Origin: Clostridia bacterium
Lineage (GTDB): Bacteria > Bacillota > Clostridia > Oscillospirales > Acutalibacteraceae
Assembly (NCBI GenBank): GCA_900771085.1
Contig: CAAGMR010000045.1
Span: forward strand, 1-6,218
Reading direction: 5' to 3'
Length of the DNA: 6,218 nucleotides
Position numbers and translations under genes: made by a program. Below the pieces are notes generated by a model. That model was not told where the DNA came from and did not search any database. It was given only the letters and a program-made list of their open reading frames with translations. Shown here one piece after another: positions 1 through 6,218 of the stretch. Positions within the stretch are counted from its first letter, which is position 1, and every line of letters starts with the position of its first letter.

Positions 1-1222
1 CTTCAGCATTGTATTTTGCATTTTCAATAGCTTCCGGAATAATTTCAACTCCGTAGAGCTTTTCAAATTTATCTGCCATGGTAAGGCCGATGGTGCCAAT
101 ACCGCAGTAGAGGTCGAGAAGGACACTGCCCTTTGCGGCCGGCGTTGCGGGTGCGGAAGCGGTGGCCTGGGCTGCGAGTGGGGAATCTCCGTCGGCTGCG
201 GAAGCGGTGACCTGGGTTGTGAGTGGGGAATCTCCGTCGGTTGCGGAAGCGGTGGTCTGGGCTGCGGCCGGCGAATCTCCGGCCTGGGCTGCGGAACCGT
301 CCTCGCCGCCCTCGTCTGCAAGTGCATACTCGGCAGCTTTTTTATAAAGCTGTTCGGTCTGAAGAGTGTTTACCTGGTAGAAGGAGAGTGGGCCGATGCG
401 GAACTTCTTGCCGAGAAGTTCATCGGTGATGTATCCGTCTCCATGGTAGACTTCGCAGCGGTCTCCGAGGATTACATTGTTACGGGCCTTGTTTATGTTT
501 ACTACCAGAGTTTTAAACTCCGGAATCTTTGCTTCGAGTGCTTCAACGAGGGATTTGGTGCGGTTGATCTTGTCGCCGTTGATTACGAGACAGACCATGA
601 GCTCCTTTGAGTAATATCCCTGACGCAGATAAATGTGACGAAGGAGGCCGATGCCTTTGCTTTCGTCATAGGTTTTTACGCCGGCTTTGATGATCCACTT
701 GCGGACAATTTCAAGCACGCGGCCGAAAACCTCAGGCTGAAGTTTGCAGTCCATGCAAGGTACAATTCGGTGTGTGTTTGCAGCGTAGAATCCCATTACA
801 GGGTTGTAATCGCGGTCGAGTCCTACAGGGAACTGCGCCTTGTTTCGGTAGCCTTCGGTGAGCGGACTGCCGGTAACCGGTTCAACCTCAACATCGAGAT
901 GGCCAAGGCGGGAAAATGCATCTGCCACGCGCTGCTGCTTGTACTGAAGCTCAGCATCATATGAAATATGTCTGTAGCAGCATCCGCCGCACTGGCTGCT
1001 GACTTCGCAGTCAGCAGGGACACGATCCTTTGATGAAGTAAAGATTTTAAAGGCCTTGCCTACGGCATAGGTCTTTTTTGCTTTTATAATATGACAAAGA
1101 ATGACATCGCCTACAGCGGTTCCGGCAACGAAGACGGCCTGACCGTCGTAGTGGCCTATACCGCTGCCTTCAGAGGTCATTCCATCTATGGTGAGAGTAA
1201 TTTCGTCATTTTTACGAAGCAT
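1..1222 (-). CDS. rlmD: 23S rRNA (uracil-C5)-methyltransferase, RlmD/RlmCD type (TrmA family), 3' end outside window
   Basis: This cytoplasmic SAM-dependent enzyme makes 5-methyluridine in 23S rRNA. The window holds 407 codons from the start; the stop lies beyond the left edge. Seen: an N-terminal TRAM-like region (about residues 4-60), then Fe-S cluster cysteines C72, C78 and C81 (C-x5-C-G-G-C), with the fourth ligand probably C159 in PCMDCKLQP. The family motif SFYQVN is at 280-285 and the SAM-binding motif LLDLYCGIGTIGL is at 368-380, followed by YGVEIIPEAIENAKYNAE. The catalytic cysteine normally lies further downstream and cannot be checked. The ATG at 1222 is preceded by AGAGGA with a 5-nt spacer, and the TRAM region begins right after it. 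Odd: about 65 residues (roughly 301-366) rich in Ala, Thr, Ser, Asp and Pro, including three 15-residue repeats, separate the two conserved motifs where relatives have a short linker. The reading frame stays open throughout. In Firmicutes one such enzyme (RlmCD) can methylate both U747 and U1939, so the exact target is inferred. Family call very sure; target site less so. Confidence 0.93.
   Translation of the reverse strand, partial: MLRKNDEITLTIDGMTSEGSGIGHYDGQAVFVAGTAVGDVILCHIIKAKKTYAVGKAFKIFTSSKDRVPADCEVSSQCGGCCYRHISYDAELQYKQQRVADAFSRLGHLDVEVEPVTGSPLTEGYRNKAQFPVGLDRDYNPVMGFYAANTHRIVPCMDCKLQPEVFGRVLEIVRKWIIKAGVKTYDESKGIGLLRHIYLRQGYYSKELMVCLVINGDKINRTKSLVEALEAKIPEFKTLVVNINKARNNVILGDRCEVYHGDGYITDELLGKKFRIGPLSFYQVNTLQTEQLYKKAAEYALADEGGEDGSAAQAGDSPAAAQTTASATDGDSPLTTQVTASAADGDSPLAAQATASAPATPAAKGSVLLDLYCGIGTIGLTMADKFEKLYGVEIIPEAIENAKYNAE
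149..283 (-). repeat. Three in-frame 45-bp tandem repeats (15 residues each) inside rlmD
   Basis: Read on the minus strand, three consecutive 45-bp units occupy 283-239, 238-194 and 193-149 and encode rlmD residues 314-328, 329-343 and 344-358. The units read AGDSPAAAQTTASAT, DGDSPLTTQVTASAA and DGDSPLAAQATASAP. By hand alignment the second and third units match at 41 of 45 bases, the first and third at 38, and the first and second at 35. The units are 64-73% G+C by count, visibly higher than the flanking coding sequence. A degenerate fragment (DGSAAQ, 301-284) precedes the first unit. Because 45 is a multiple of three, gain or loss of a unit keeps the frame. The segment is probably a disordered, solvent-exposed linker. 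Confidence 0.9.
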
Positions 1223-1227
1223 TTGAG

Positions 1228-1233
1228 TCCTCT
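1228..1233 (-). promoter_or_regulatory. Ribosome binding site of rlmD
   Basis: AGAGGA on the minus strand lies 5 nt (CTCAA) before the ATG at 1222. It fixes that codon as the start of rlmD. Confidence 0.8.
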
Positions 1234-1239
1234 TTTCAA

Positions 1240-1268
1240 TAGACAATCAACTTGCCATTTGGTAGAAT
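1240..1268 (+). promoter_or_regulatory. Predicted sigma-A promoter of the DnaD-domain / loader / tex operon
   Basis: A -35 TAGACA (1240-1245, 5 of 6), a 17-nt spacer and a -10 TAGAAT (1263-1268, 5 of 6) match the sigma-A consensus. The expected start is near 1275, about 32 nt before the ATG at 1307 or 50 nt before the alternative TTG at 1325. It is the only well-formed plus-strand promoter seen in the 84-bp gap and probably drives all three downstream genes. It faces the rlmD promoter at 1279-1307. Confidence 0.6.
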
Positions 1269-1278
1269 TAATAGGCTA

Positions 1279-1307
1279 ATTATACATTCCGAAATGGAAA
1301 CTTTCAA
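1279..1307 (-). promoter_or_regulatory. Predicted sigma-A promoter of rlmD
   Basis: On the minus strand there is a -35 TTGAAA (1307-1302, 5 of 6 consensus), a 17-nt spacer and a perfect -10 TATAAT (1284-1279). The expected transcription start is near 1272, giving a leader of about 50 nt before the rlmD ATG at 1222. The -35 box overlaps the first base of the ATG at 1307 used for the DnaD-domain gene. Both boxes and the spacing are seen; activity is inferred. Confidence 0.7.
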
Positions 1308-2344
1308 TGAAGGTGGTGAAGACTTTGGGGCTTAATATCAATCCGGACGTGTACAATGCCGTTTTTGTTGTACCTACGTCAGTTGTCGACAATCATATAA
1401 AGCTTGCCAGCGGACAGCAGCTTAAGGTTCTGCTTTATGTTCTCGCTCACAATGCCGAGGGTCCCGAGCTTCACACTGTAGCAGAAGGAACAGGACTGTC
1501 TGACGCAGACGCGGCTGATGCCCTTCAGTACTGGGTTCAGACCGGTTACATCGTGAAGGACGGCAAGGCTGTCGCAACTCCGGAACCGGCTCCTGTAACA
1601 GTACCGGCGCGCACACGCGCCGAAGCAGCCTCAAAAGAAAAGGTACTGGTCGAAGCACCGGACATTGTTCCGACTTATGATCAGGTTAAGGCTCGTACAC
1701 TTGAGGACCCGATTCTCAAGAGTCTCTTCAACGAGATCCAGCTTCGACTTGGCAAGACTATCGGTTACGATACCCAGGCCAAGGTCCTCATGATGATAGA
1801 CAGCTATGGTCTTCCACCGGAAGTAATACTTACAATTTTTGAGTATGCTGTAACCAATGGCAAAACAGCAATGGCTTATATCTGCAAGGTCGGCAAAAAC
1901 TGGGCAGAAGACGGCATCGATTCTCTTGAAAAAGCAGAGGAACGTCTCAAGGAGATTGCAAAGCGCAAGAGCCAGTGGGAGAAGTTTGCCGGCATGATAA
2001 CCGTCGACACCCCAAAGCGAACAGACTCAAGAGAAGCCTTCCTTATCAAATGGCTCTCAAATGGCAATTCCTATGACCTCATCTACTATGCTTATGAGGA
2101 AATGATTAACCAGATAAACAAAATCAATTTTGCATATATGGACAAGATTCTCGAGAACTGGACAGCTTCAGGCTACCGTTCTCCAAAGGATGTCCTTCAG
2201 GCAAAGGCGAACGGAAAGACTGCGAGCGGTAAAAAAGCTTATGTCTCTGCAGCCAACGCCAAAGAACCAAGCTACGATGTCGATGCTTATAAGCAGAAGG
2301 CTCGTGGCCCGATAGAATACAAGAGGAGGAACAAAGATGGCTAA
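1307..2344 (+). CDS. DnaD-domain replication initiation protein with two DDBH2 domains (DnaB-like architecture)
   Basis: Probably a cytoplasmic primosome protein that acts at the origin or at stalled forks, remodelling DNA and helping recruit the helicase loader. The 345-residue product has an N-terminal winged-helix (DDBH1-like) region at about 15-86, including a segment SGQQLKVLLYVLAHNAEGPE typical of clostridial DnaD proteins. A Pro/Ala-rich linker follows (about 87-120). A first DDBH2 domain (about 131-220) carries the motif Y191-x3-V195-x3-W199. A second (about 240-297) carries Y277-x3-I281-x3-W285 followed by GYRSPKDV. Both match the YxxxIxxxW signature of the DnaD/DnaB family. The tail (300-345) is basic and low in complexity. 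DDBH1-DDBH2-DDBH2 is the layout of Bacillus DnaB; Bacillus DnaD has one DDBH2. The next gene overlaps by 8 bp. Start choice is open: the ATG at 1307 has no clear upstream Shine-Dalgarno, while TTG at 1325 has AGGTGG 8 nt before it and would remove six residues (MKVVKT). Confidence 0.88.
   Translation: MKVVKTLGLNINPDVYNAVFVVPTSVVDNHIKLASGQQLKVLLYVLAHNAEGPELHTVAEGTGLSDADAADALQYWVQTGYIVKDGKAVATPEPAPVTVPARTRAEAASKEKVLVEAPDIVPTYDQVKARTLEDPILKSLFNEIQLRLGKTIGYDTQAKVLMMIDSYGLPPEVILTIFEYAVTNGKTAMAYICKVGKNWAEDGIDSLEKAEERLKEIAKRKSQWEKFAGMITVDTPKRTDSREAFLIKWLSNGNSYDLIYYAYEEMINQINKINFAYMDKILENWTASGYRSPKDVLQAKANGKTASGKKAYVSAANAKEPSYDVDAYKQKARGPIEYKRRNKDG
2322..2329 (+). promoter_or_regulatory. Strong ribosome binding site of the DnaC/DnaI-like gene
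   Basis: AGAGGAGG sits 7 nt before the ATG at 2337, inside the last codons of the DnaD-domain gene. It fixes the start of the ATPase gene and, with the 8-bp overlap, suggests translational coupling. Confidence 0.85.
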
Positions 2345-3308
2345 CAACATTGAAAAAGCCAAGCTCATAATTGATAAGCGCCACGAACAGGCAGAGTCTG
2401 AAGCGGAAGCTAGACGCAGAGAACTTGAGTCAGTTTCTCCTGAACTTCGTGCCGTTAATGCCCGTATTGCAAGCGCAGGCCTGCGCGCAGTAAGAGCAAT
2501 AGGCATGGGCAAAGATGCAAAGCTCTTCATGGAAGAGCTTGCAAAAGAAAACCTCGCAGCTCAGGCTGAGCGCCGCGAGATTTTAGGCCGCCTCGGCGTG
2601 CCGGAGGACAGTCTCGAAGTACATTACACCTGTCCTGTATGTGAGGACACAGGTTCAAAGGACGGCAGATACTGTCAGTGTCTCAAGTCTCTTGTAAAAG
2701 AGCTTCAGCACAAAGGACTCTGCGATGTTGCACCTGCAGGCGCATGTACTTTCGGAAGCTTCGACCTCAACTACTACAAGGGCGTTGCAGACAGAGAAAC
2801 AGGTGACTCCGCATATGAGCGCATGGAGGCAATTTACAACTACTGCAAGGCTTATGCCGAAGACTTCGACATGTCTTCTCCAAGCATTATCATGTATGGC
2901 AATACCGGCCTCGGAAAGACACATCTTTCCCTCGCAATTGCCAACGTTGTCAACGAGAAGGGCTACAATGTCATCTACACAACAGCACATTCTCTTCTCG
3001 GCAAGATAGAAAAAGAACACTTCGGAAGACTTAAGACTGACGAAGAGCCGGAAGAGGAAGCACTCGGCTGCGACCTTCTCATCATCGACGATCTCGGTGC
3101 AGAGTTCTCAACTCAGTTCACTATTTCCGCAGTGTATAACATTATCAACGAGAGAATTCTCACAGGCCGTCCGACCATCATCAGCACAAACCTCATGTAT
3201 GAGGCTATCAGCGACCGTTATACCTCTCGCGTTTACTCTCGTATAATTGGCGGATACACACCGCTCGAATTCATAGGCAACGATGTTCGCCAGTTAAAGG
3301 ACTATTAA
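2337..3308 (+). CDS. dnaC: DnaC/DnaI-like AAA+ ATPase, putative replicative helicase loader
   Basis: Likely loads the hexameric replicative helicase onto DNA at initiation or restart, working in the cytoplasm with the DnaD-type protein encoded just upstream. The 323-residue product starts with a charged helical region (1-85) likely to form a coiled coil. A zinc-ribbon-like cluster follows: C99-P-V-C102, then C113-Q-C115 in the setting YTCPVCEDTG...YCQC, as in clostridial and Bacillus DnaI-type loaders. The AAA+ core has Walker A G188-NTGLGKT195, Walker B LLIIDDLG (247-254, D251/D252), sensor-1-like STN (283-285), and SRVYSRI (297-303), where an arginine finger is expected. IstB transposase helpers share this ATPase core, but no transposase is nearby and the N-terminal zinc cluster favours a loader. 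Naming differs between species: dnaC in E. coli is the loader and matches Bacillus dnaI, whereas Bacillus dnaC is the helicase itself. Sure of the family; the exact partner helicase is inferred. Confidence 0.9.
   Translation: MANNIEKAKLIIDKRHEQAESEAEARRRELESVSPELRAVNARIASAGLRAVRAIGMGKDAKLFMEELAKENLAAQAERREILGRLGVPEDSLEVHYTCPVCEDTGSKDGRYCQCLKSLVKELQHKGLCDVAPAGACTFGSFDLNYYKGVADRETGDSAYERMEAIYNYCKAYAEDFDMSSPSIIMYGNTGLGKTHLSLAIANVVNEKGYNVIYTTAHSLLGKIEKEHFGRLKTDEEPEEEALGCDLLIIDDLGAEFSTQFTISAVYNIINERILTGRPTIISTNLMYEAISDRYTSRVYSRIIGGYTPLEFIGNDVRQLKDY
3296..3301 (+). promoter_or_regulatory. Ribosome binding site of tex
   Basis: AAAGGA lies 8 nt before the ATG at 3310, within the final codons of the loader gene. 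Its position means ribosomes ending the upstream gene finish almost on the tex start. Confidence 0.7.
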
Positions 3309-3309
3309 A

Positions 3310-5484
3310 ATGGACATTATTTCAACTATCACAAAAGAATTCGGCCTCCAGTCATGGCAGGTCGAGAATACCGTTAAGCTTATCGATGAAGGGAATACAA
3401 TTCCCTTCATTGCTCGTTATAGGAAGGAAGCACACGGCACACTTGACGACCAGGTACTCCGTGGCATTTCCGAAAGACTCGAATATCTCCGCAACCTTGA
3501 CAAGCGCAGAGACGAGATAACAAACAGCATCACAGAGCAGGAGAAGATGACAGAGGAACTTGCAAAAGCAATCGCTGCCGCAAAAACTCTTGCCGAACTC
3601 GAGGACATTTACCGTCCTTACAAGCAGAAGAGACGCACACGCGCAATCATTGCAAAGGAAAAGGGCCTTGAGCCACTTGCCAATGCCATCTTCGAAAAGA
3701 ATCTCGGCGGTAAATCAATCGATGACCTTGCCGCAGAATTTATCGACCCTGAAAAAGGCGTTGAGACTATAGAAGATGCAAAGATGGGCGCATCTGACAT
3801 CATTGCCGAAATAGTTTCGGACAATGCTGAGCTTAGAAAGGCTCTCAAGGAAGCCTTCATGAAAAACGGCTTCCTTACAGCAAAGGCAAAAACGGAAGAG
3901 GACTCCGTTTATGCCGATTACTATGACTTTACAGAAGCACTTTCTAAGGTTGCCACACACCGCGTTCTCGCACTTGACCGTGGCGAACGCGAAGGCTTCC
4001 TCAAAGTTGGCGTAGAATACGACGAAGAAAAAGCTCTTAAGCTCGCAGACCGCATCGTTATTAACAACGATGGCTCAGAAGCAGGAAACTTCTCTGCAGC
4101 AGCTGCCGCTGATGCGTATAACAGACTTATATTCCCGTCTGTAGAACGTGAGATCCGCAGCATGCTTACAGACGTTGCATGCACAGGAGCAATCAAGGTG
4201 TTTGCACAGAATCTTCGTCCGCTTCTTCTCGCACCACCTGTTAAGAACAAGGTTGTTTTAGGACTTGACCCTGGTTACCGCATGGGCTGCAAGGTTGCAT
4301 GCGTAGACGGAACCGGACGAGTACTCGACACAGATGTCATTTACATTACTCACAGTGAACGCCAGAAGGATCAGGCAAAAGTGGTTGTTAAGAACATGAT
4401 CCGCAAGCATGGCGTAAACGTTATTTCAATCGGTAACGGAACAGCTTCAAAGGAAACAGAAATCTTTGCAGCAGATGTTATCCGTGAGCTTAAGGCGTCA
4501 GGCGTTTCAGGTGTTCCTGAAGACCTCGCTTACATGGTTGTAAGTGAAGCAGGTGCATCTGTTTATTCTGCTTCCAAGCTTGCTGCAGAAGAATTCCCTG
4601 ACATGGACTTAAACCTTCGTTCTGCAGTTTCGATTGCCCGCAGACTTCAGGATCCTCTTGCAGAACTTGTAAAGATTGACCCGAAGGCCATAGGTGTTGG
4701 ACAGTATCAGCACGACATGCCAAAGAAGCAGCTTGATGAGGCTCTCGACGGAGTAGTGGAAGACTGCGTAAACTCTGTAGGTGCAGACCTTAATACAGCT
4801 TCACCTTCACTTCTCTCACATATTGCAGGTATCAACTCAACTGTTGCAAAGAATATCGTTGCATATCGTGAGGAGAATGGAGAATTCACAGGACGCGCAC
4901 AGCTTAAAAAGGTACCAAAGCTTGGCGCCAAGGCATACGAACAGTGCGCAGGCTTCCTGCGTGTCGCAGAAAGCCGTAACGTCCTTGACAATACAGGCGT
5001 TCACCCTGAGAGCTACGATGCGGCCAAGGGCCTGCTCGAGCTCTGCGGATTAAGCCTTGCCGACGTCAAGGCCGGCGCAATCGGCGACCTCTCTGCTCGT
5101 GCAGAGAAGTTTGGCTATGCCAAACTATCAGAGCAGCTCGGCGCCGGTGTCCCGACCCTTAAGGATATCGTTCGAGAACTCTCTCTTCCGGGTCGTGACC
5201 CTCGAGACGAGCTTCCGCCACCACTTCTTCGTTCAGACGTTATGGACATTAAAGACTTAAAGCCTGACATGGTTATGAAGGGAACAGTCCGCAACGTTAT
5301 CGACTTCGGTGCATTTGTTGATATCGGTGTACACCAGGATGGTCTTGTACACATCTCACAGATTTCCGACAAGTACATCAAACATCCGTCAGAAGTGCTT
5401 TCAGTGGGAGACATTGTTTCCGTAAAGATCATATCCGTTGACCTTAAGAAGAACAGAATCGCTCTTACCATGAAAGGCGTTTAA
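3310..5484 (+). CDS. tex: Tex family S1 RNA-binding protein (YhgF-like)
   Basis: Tex is a conserved nucleic-acid-binding protein tied to transcription and RNA metabolism, related to eukaryotic Spt6; its exact biochemical role is not settled. The 724-residue product is full length for the Firmicutes form. In order: the Tex N-terminal helical region (about 1-200) with IPFIARYRKEAHGTLDD at 31-47 and DIYRPYKQKRRTRA at 99-112; a YqgF/RuvC-like fold (about 314-440) with VLGLDPGYRMGCK at 316-328, IGNGTASKETE at 374-384 and VVSEAGASVYSAS at 410-422; the conserved GVGQYQHDM at 462-470; helix-hairpin-helix repeats (about 498-552); and a C-terminal S1 RNA-binding domain (about 654-722) with GAFVDIGVHQDGLVHISQ. 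No key motif is missing. The gene begins one base after the loader stop codon and is followed directly by a strong terminator, so it is the last gene of the operon. Confidence 0.97.
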   Translation: MDIISTITKEFGLQSWQVENTVKLIDEGNTIPFIARYRKEAHGTLDDQVLRGISERLEYLRNLDKRRDEITNSITEQEKMTEELAKAIAAAKTLAELEDIYRPYKQKRRTRAIIAKEKGLEPLANAIFEKNLGGKSIDDLAAEFIDPEKGVETIEDAKMGASDIIAEIVSDNAELRKALKEAFMKNGFLTAKAKTEEDSVYADYYDFTEALSKVATHRVLALDRGEREGFLKVGVEYDEEKALKLADRIVINNDGSEAGNFSAAAAADAYNRLIFPSVEREIRSMLTDVACTGAIKVFAQNLRPLLLAPPVKNKVVLGLDPGYRMGCKVACVDGTGRVLDTDVIYITHSERQKDQAKVVVKNMIRKHGVNVISIGNGTASKETEIFAADVIRELKASGVSGVPEDLAYMVVSEAGASVYSASKLAAEEFPDMDLNLRSAVSIARRLQDPLAELVKIDPKAIGVGQYQHDMPKKQLDEALDGVVEDCVNSVGADLNTASPSLLSHIAGINSTVAKNIVAYREENGEFTGRAQLKKVPKLGAKAYEQCAGFLRVAESRNVLDNTGVHPESYDAAKGLLELCGLSLADVKAGAIGDLSARAEKFGYAKLSEQLGAGVPTLKDIVRELSLPGRDPRDELPPPLLRSDVMDIKDLKPDMVMKGTVRNVIDFGAFVDIGVHQDGLVHISQISDKYIKHPSEVLSVGDIVSVKIISVDLKKNRIALTMKGV

Positions 5485-5534
5485 GTAAAAAAATAAGCCG
5501 ACCCGAAAGGGTCGGCTTTGTTTTTTATAAAAGC
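5485..5534. terminator. Bidirectional intrinsic terminator between tex and the NhaC-family gene
   Basis: A perfect 10-bp stem pairs AAGCCGACCC (5495-5504) with GGGTCGGCTT (5509-5518) around a GAAA loop (5505-5508). On the plus strand it is followed by TGTTTTTT, starting 11 nt past the tex stop. On the minus strand the same stem is followed by TATTTTTTT, the complement of the A-run at 5486-5494. The two genes converge here, so one hairpin can end transcripts from both directions. Confidence 0.92.
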
Positions 5535-6218
5535 TTATTCTGCAACCTTTGCAGCCTTCTTGTCAGGAATCACATAGATGAAGAGAAGTGAACTGATGAG
5601 GAGAAGGAATGGGTAGAACATCTTTGGAATGATTTCAAATGCAGAAATTGCGCATCCCATTTCAGCTGCTGCAGAAATTGCAACGAGCATCTGAGCACCG
5701 TATGGAAGAATGCCCTGCATGATGCATGAGAATGTATCCATGAGAGATGCAGTCTTTCTTGGAGTAACGCCGTATGACTTTGCCATATCTGAAGCGATTG
5801 GGTTTGCCATTACGATAGCTACTGTATTGTTGGCTGTTGCGATATCCATTGCTGCTACGAGAACGCCCATACCGAGCTGTCCGTTTTTCTTGCCACGGAA
5901 TACCTTGAAGATTGCATTAAGAAGTGCGTCGAATCCGCCGTATTCACGAACAAGTGCGCAAAGAGCGGCAACGAGTACAGCAACCATTGCTGTCTCGAAC
6001 ATGCCTGCAGCGCCTGAACCCATGTTGCCAAGGAGGTCAACGAAGGTGACAGCTCCGGTAGCAAGCATGATGATTGCGCCTGAAATGATACCGATAAGAA
6101 GAACGAGGAATACATTTATACCGATGATTCCTCCGATGAGTACGAGAACATAAGGGATAATCTGGATGAGATCGTAATCCTTGATAACAGATGCGCCAGC
6201 GTAATCGTGAAGGGAAAG
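5535..6218 (-). CDS. NhaC-family Na+/H+ antiporter, C-terminal part (start outside window)
   Basis: A membrane protein predicted to exchange Na+ for H+ (some relatives couple to organic acids, as in the malate/lactate antiporter MleN). The frame is open from the right edge to the TAA at 5537-5535, giving 227 residues; a methionine at 6068 is internal, since homologous-looking membrane sequence continues upstream of it. Seen are about six hydrophobic segments in the visible part, roughly 18-36, 37-55, 73-90, 115-135, 163-183 and 200-217. A conserved polar stretch, ATANNTVAIVMANPIASDMA (127-146), lies before TASLMDTFSCIMQGILPYGAQ (156-176). This NNT...SLLD.FSC..QG..PYGAQ pattern is characteristic of the Na_H_antiporter (NhaC) family. 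The C terminus is short, charged and probably cytoplasmic. The gene converges on tex and is unrelated in function to the operon. Family call is strong; ion or substrate specificity cannot be read from this part. Confidence 0.88.
   Translation of the reverse strand, partial: LSLHDYAGASVIKDYDLIQIIPYVLVLIGGIIGINVFLVLLIGIISGAIIMLATGAVTFVDLLGNMGSGAAGMFETAMVAVLVAALCALVREYGGFDALLNAIFKVFRGKKNGQLGMGVLVAAMDIATANNTVAIVMANPIASDMAKSYGVTPRKTASLMDTFSCIMQGILPYGAQMLVAISAAAEMGCAISAFEIIPKMFYPFLLLISSLLFIYVIPDKKAAKVAE

Noticed and set aside
149..283. Possible CRISPR array or intergenic repeat element
   Set aside because: The units are directly adjacent with no spacers, are a multiple of three long, and translate in frame within rlmD, so they are a coding tandem repeat.
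162..347. A small plus-strand open frame encoding an Ala/Ser-rich repetitive peptide
   Set aside because: It is the antisense of the repeat insertion in rlmD. The minus-strand frame carries recognised methyltransferase motifs on both sides, and the plus-strand frame has no ribosome binding site or family resemblance.
635..964. A 109-codon plus-strand frame opposite rlmD
   Set aside because: It lies wholly antisense to conserved rlmD sequence, including the CMDCKLQP and Fe-S regions, and lacks a convincing ribosome binding site.
1286..1300. Short inverted repeat TTCC-GAAAT-GGAA in the dnaD leader as an operator
   Set aside because: Only four base pairs match, which is easily expected by chance; no regulator site can be claimed.
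2168..2530. A 120-codon minus-strand frame across the junction of the DnaD-domain and loader genes
   Set aside because: It is a shadow of two well-supported plus-strand genes; its Ser/Ala/Arg-rich product resembles nothing recognisable.
2337..3308. IstB-type insertion-sequence helper ATPase
   Set aside because: The ATPase core is shared, but there is no transposase, no terminal inverted repeat, and the gene has a loader-type zinc cluster and sits in an operon with a DnaD-domain gene.
5115..5471. A 118-codon minus-strand frame opposite the end of tex
   Set aside because: It is antisense to the conserved S1 domain of tex and has no independent coding signal.
5710..6153. A 147-codon plus-strand frame opposite the antiporter gene
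   Set aside because: The minus strand encodes the clear NhaC-family membrane sequence. The plus-strand product is a Thr/Ala/Ile-rich shadow that also begins inside the convergent region without a promoter.

Overview
This is a compact chromosomal housekeeping segment, most likely from a member of the Firmicutes (Bacillota), class Clostridia. Three things point there. A DnaD-domain replication protein lies directly upstream of a zinc-ribbon AAA+ helicase-loader-like ATPase, a pairing typical of Clostridia. The ribosome binding sites are strong and purine-rich (AGAGGAGG). The rRNA methyltransferase has the TRAM plus Fe-S layout of Firmicutes RlmD/RlmCD. Base composition is moderate, not strongly AT-rich, which would fit a gut-type clostridium. 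The species cannot be fixed from the window.

Layout: (1) Positions 1-1222, minus strand: the first 407 codons of a 23S rRNA m5U methyltransferase (RlmD/RlmCD type). The 3' end is off the left edge. Between its N-terminal region and its SAM-binding fold sits a low-complexity insertion built on three 45-bp tandem repeats. (2) Positions 1223-1306: a short intergenic region with two good sigma-A-type promoters that face each other and have nearly abutting predicted start sites. (3) Positions 1307-5484, plus strand: a tight three-gene operon of a DnaD-domain protein with two DDBH2 domains, a DnaC/DnaI-like ATPase (8-bp overlap) and the RNA-binding protein Tex (1-bp gap). (4) Positions 5485-5534: a perfect 10-bp GC-rich hairpin with T-tracts on both strands, probably ending transcription from both sides. 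(5) Positions 5535-6218, minus strand: the C-terminal 227 residues of an NhaC-family Na+/H+ antiporter, entering from the right edge.

The first two operon genes probably act together: the DnaD/DnaB-like protein at replication initiation or restart, and the ATPase as loader of the replicative helicase. Tex, a nucleic-acid-binding protein linked to transcription and RNA metabolism, shares their transcript. Nothing here resembles a mobile element, defence system, CRISPR array or RNA gene. The most unusual points are the in-frame repeat insertion in the methyltransferase and the interlocked promoter pair.
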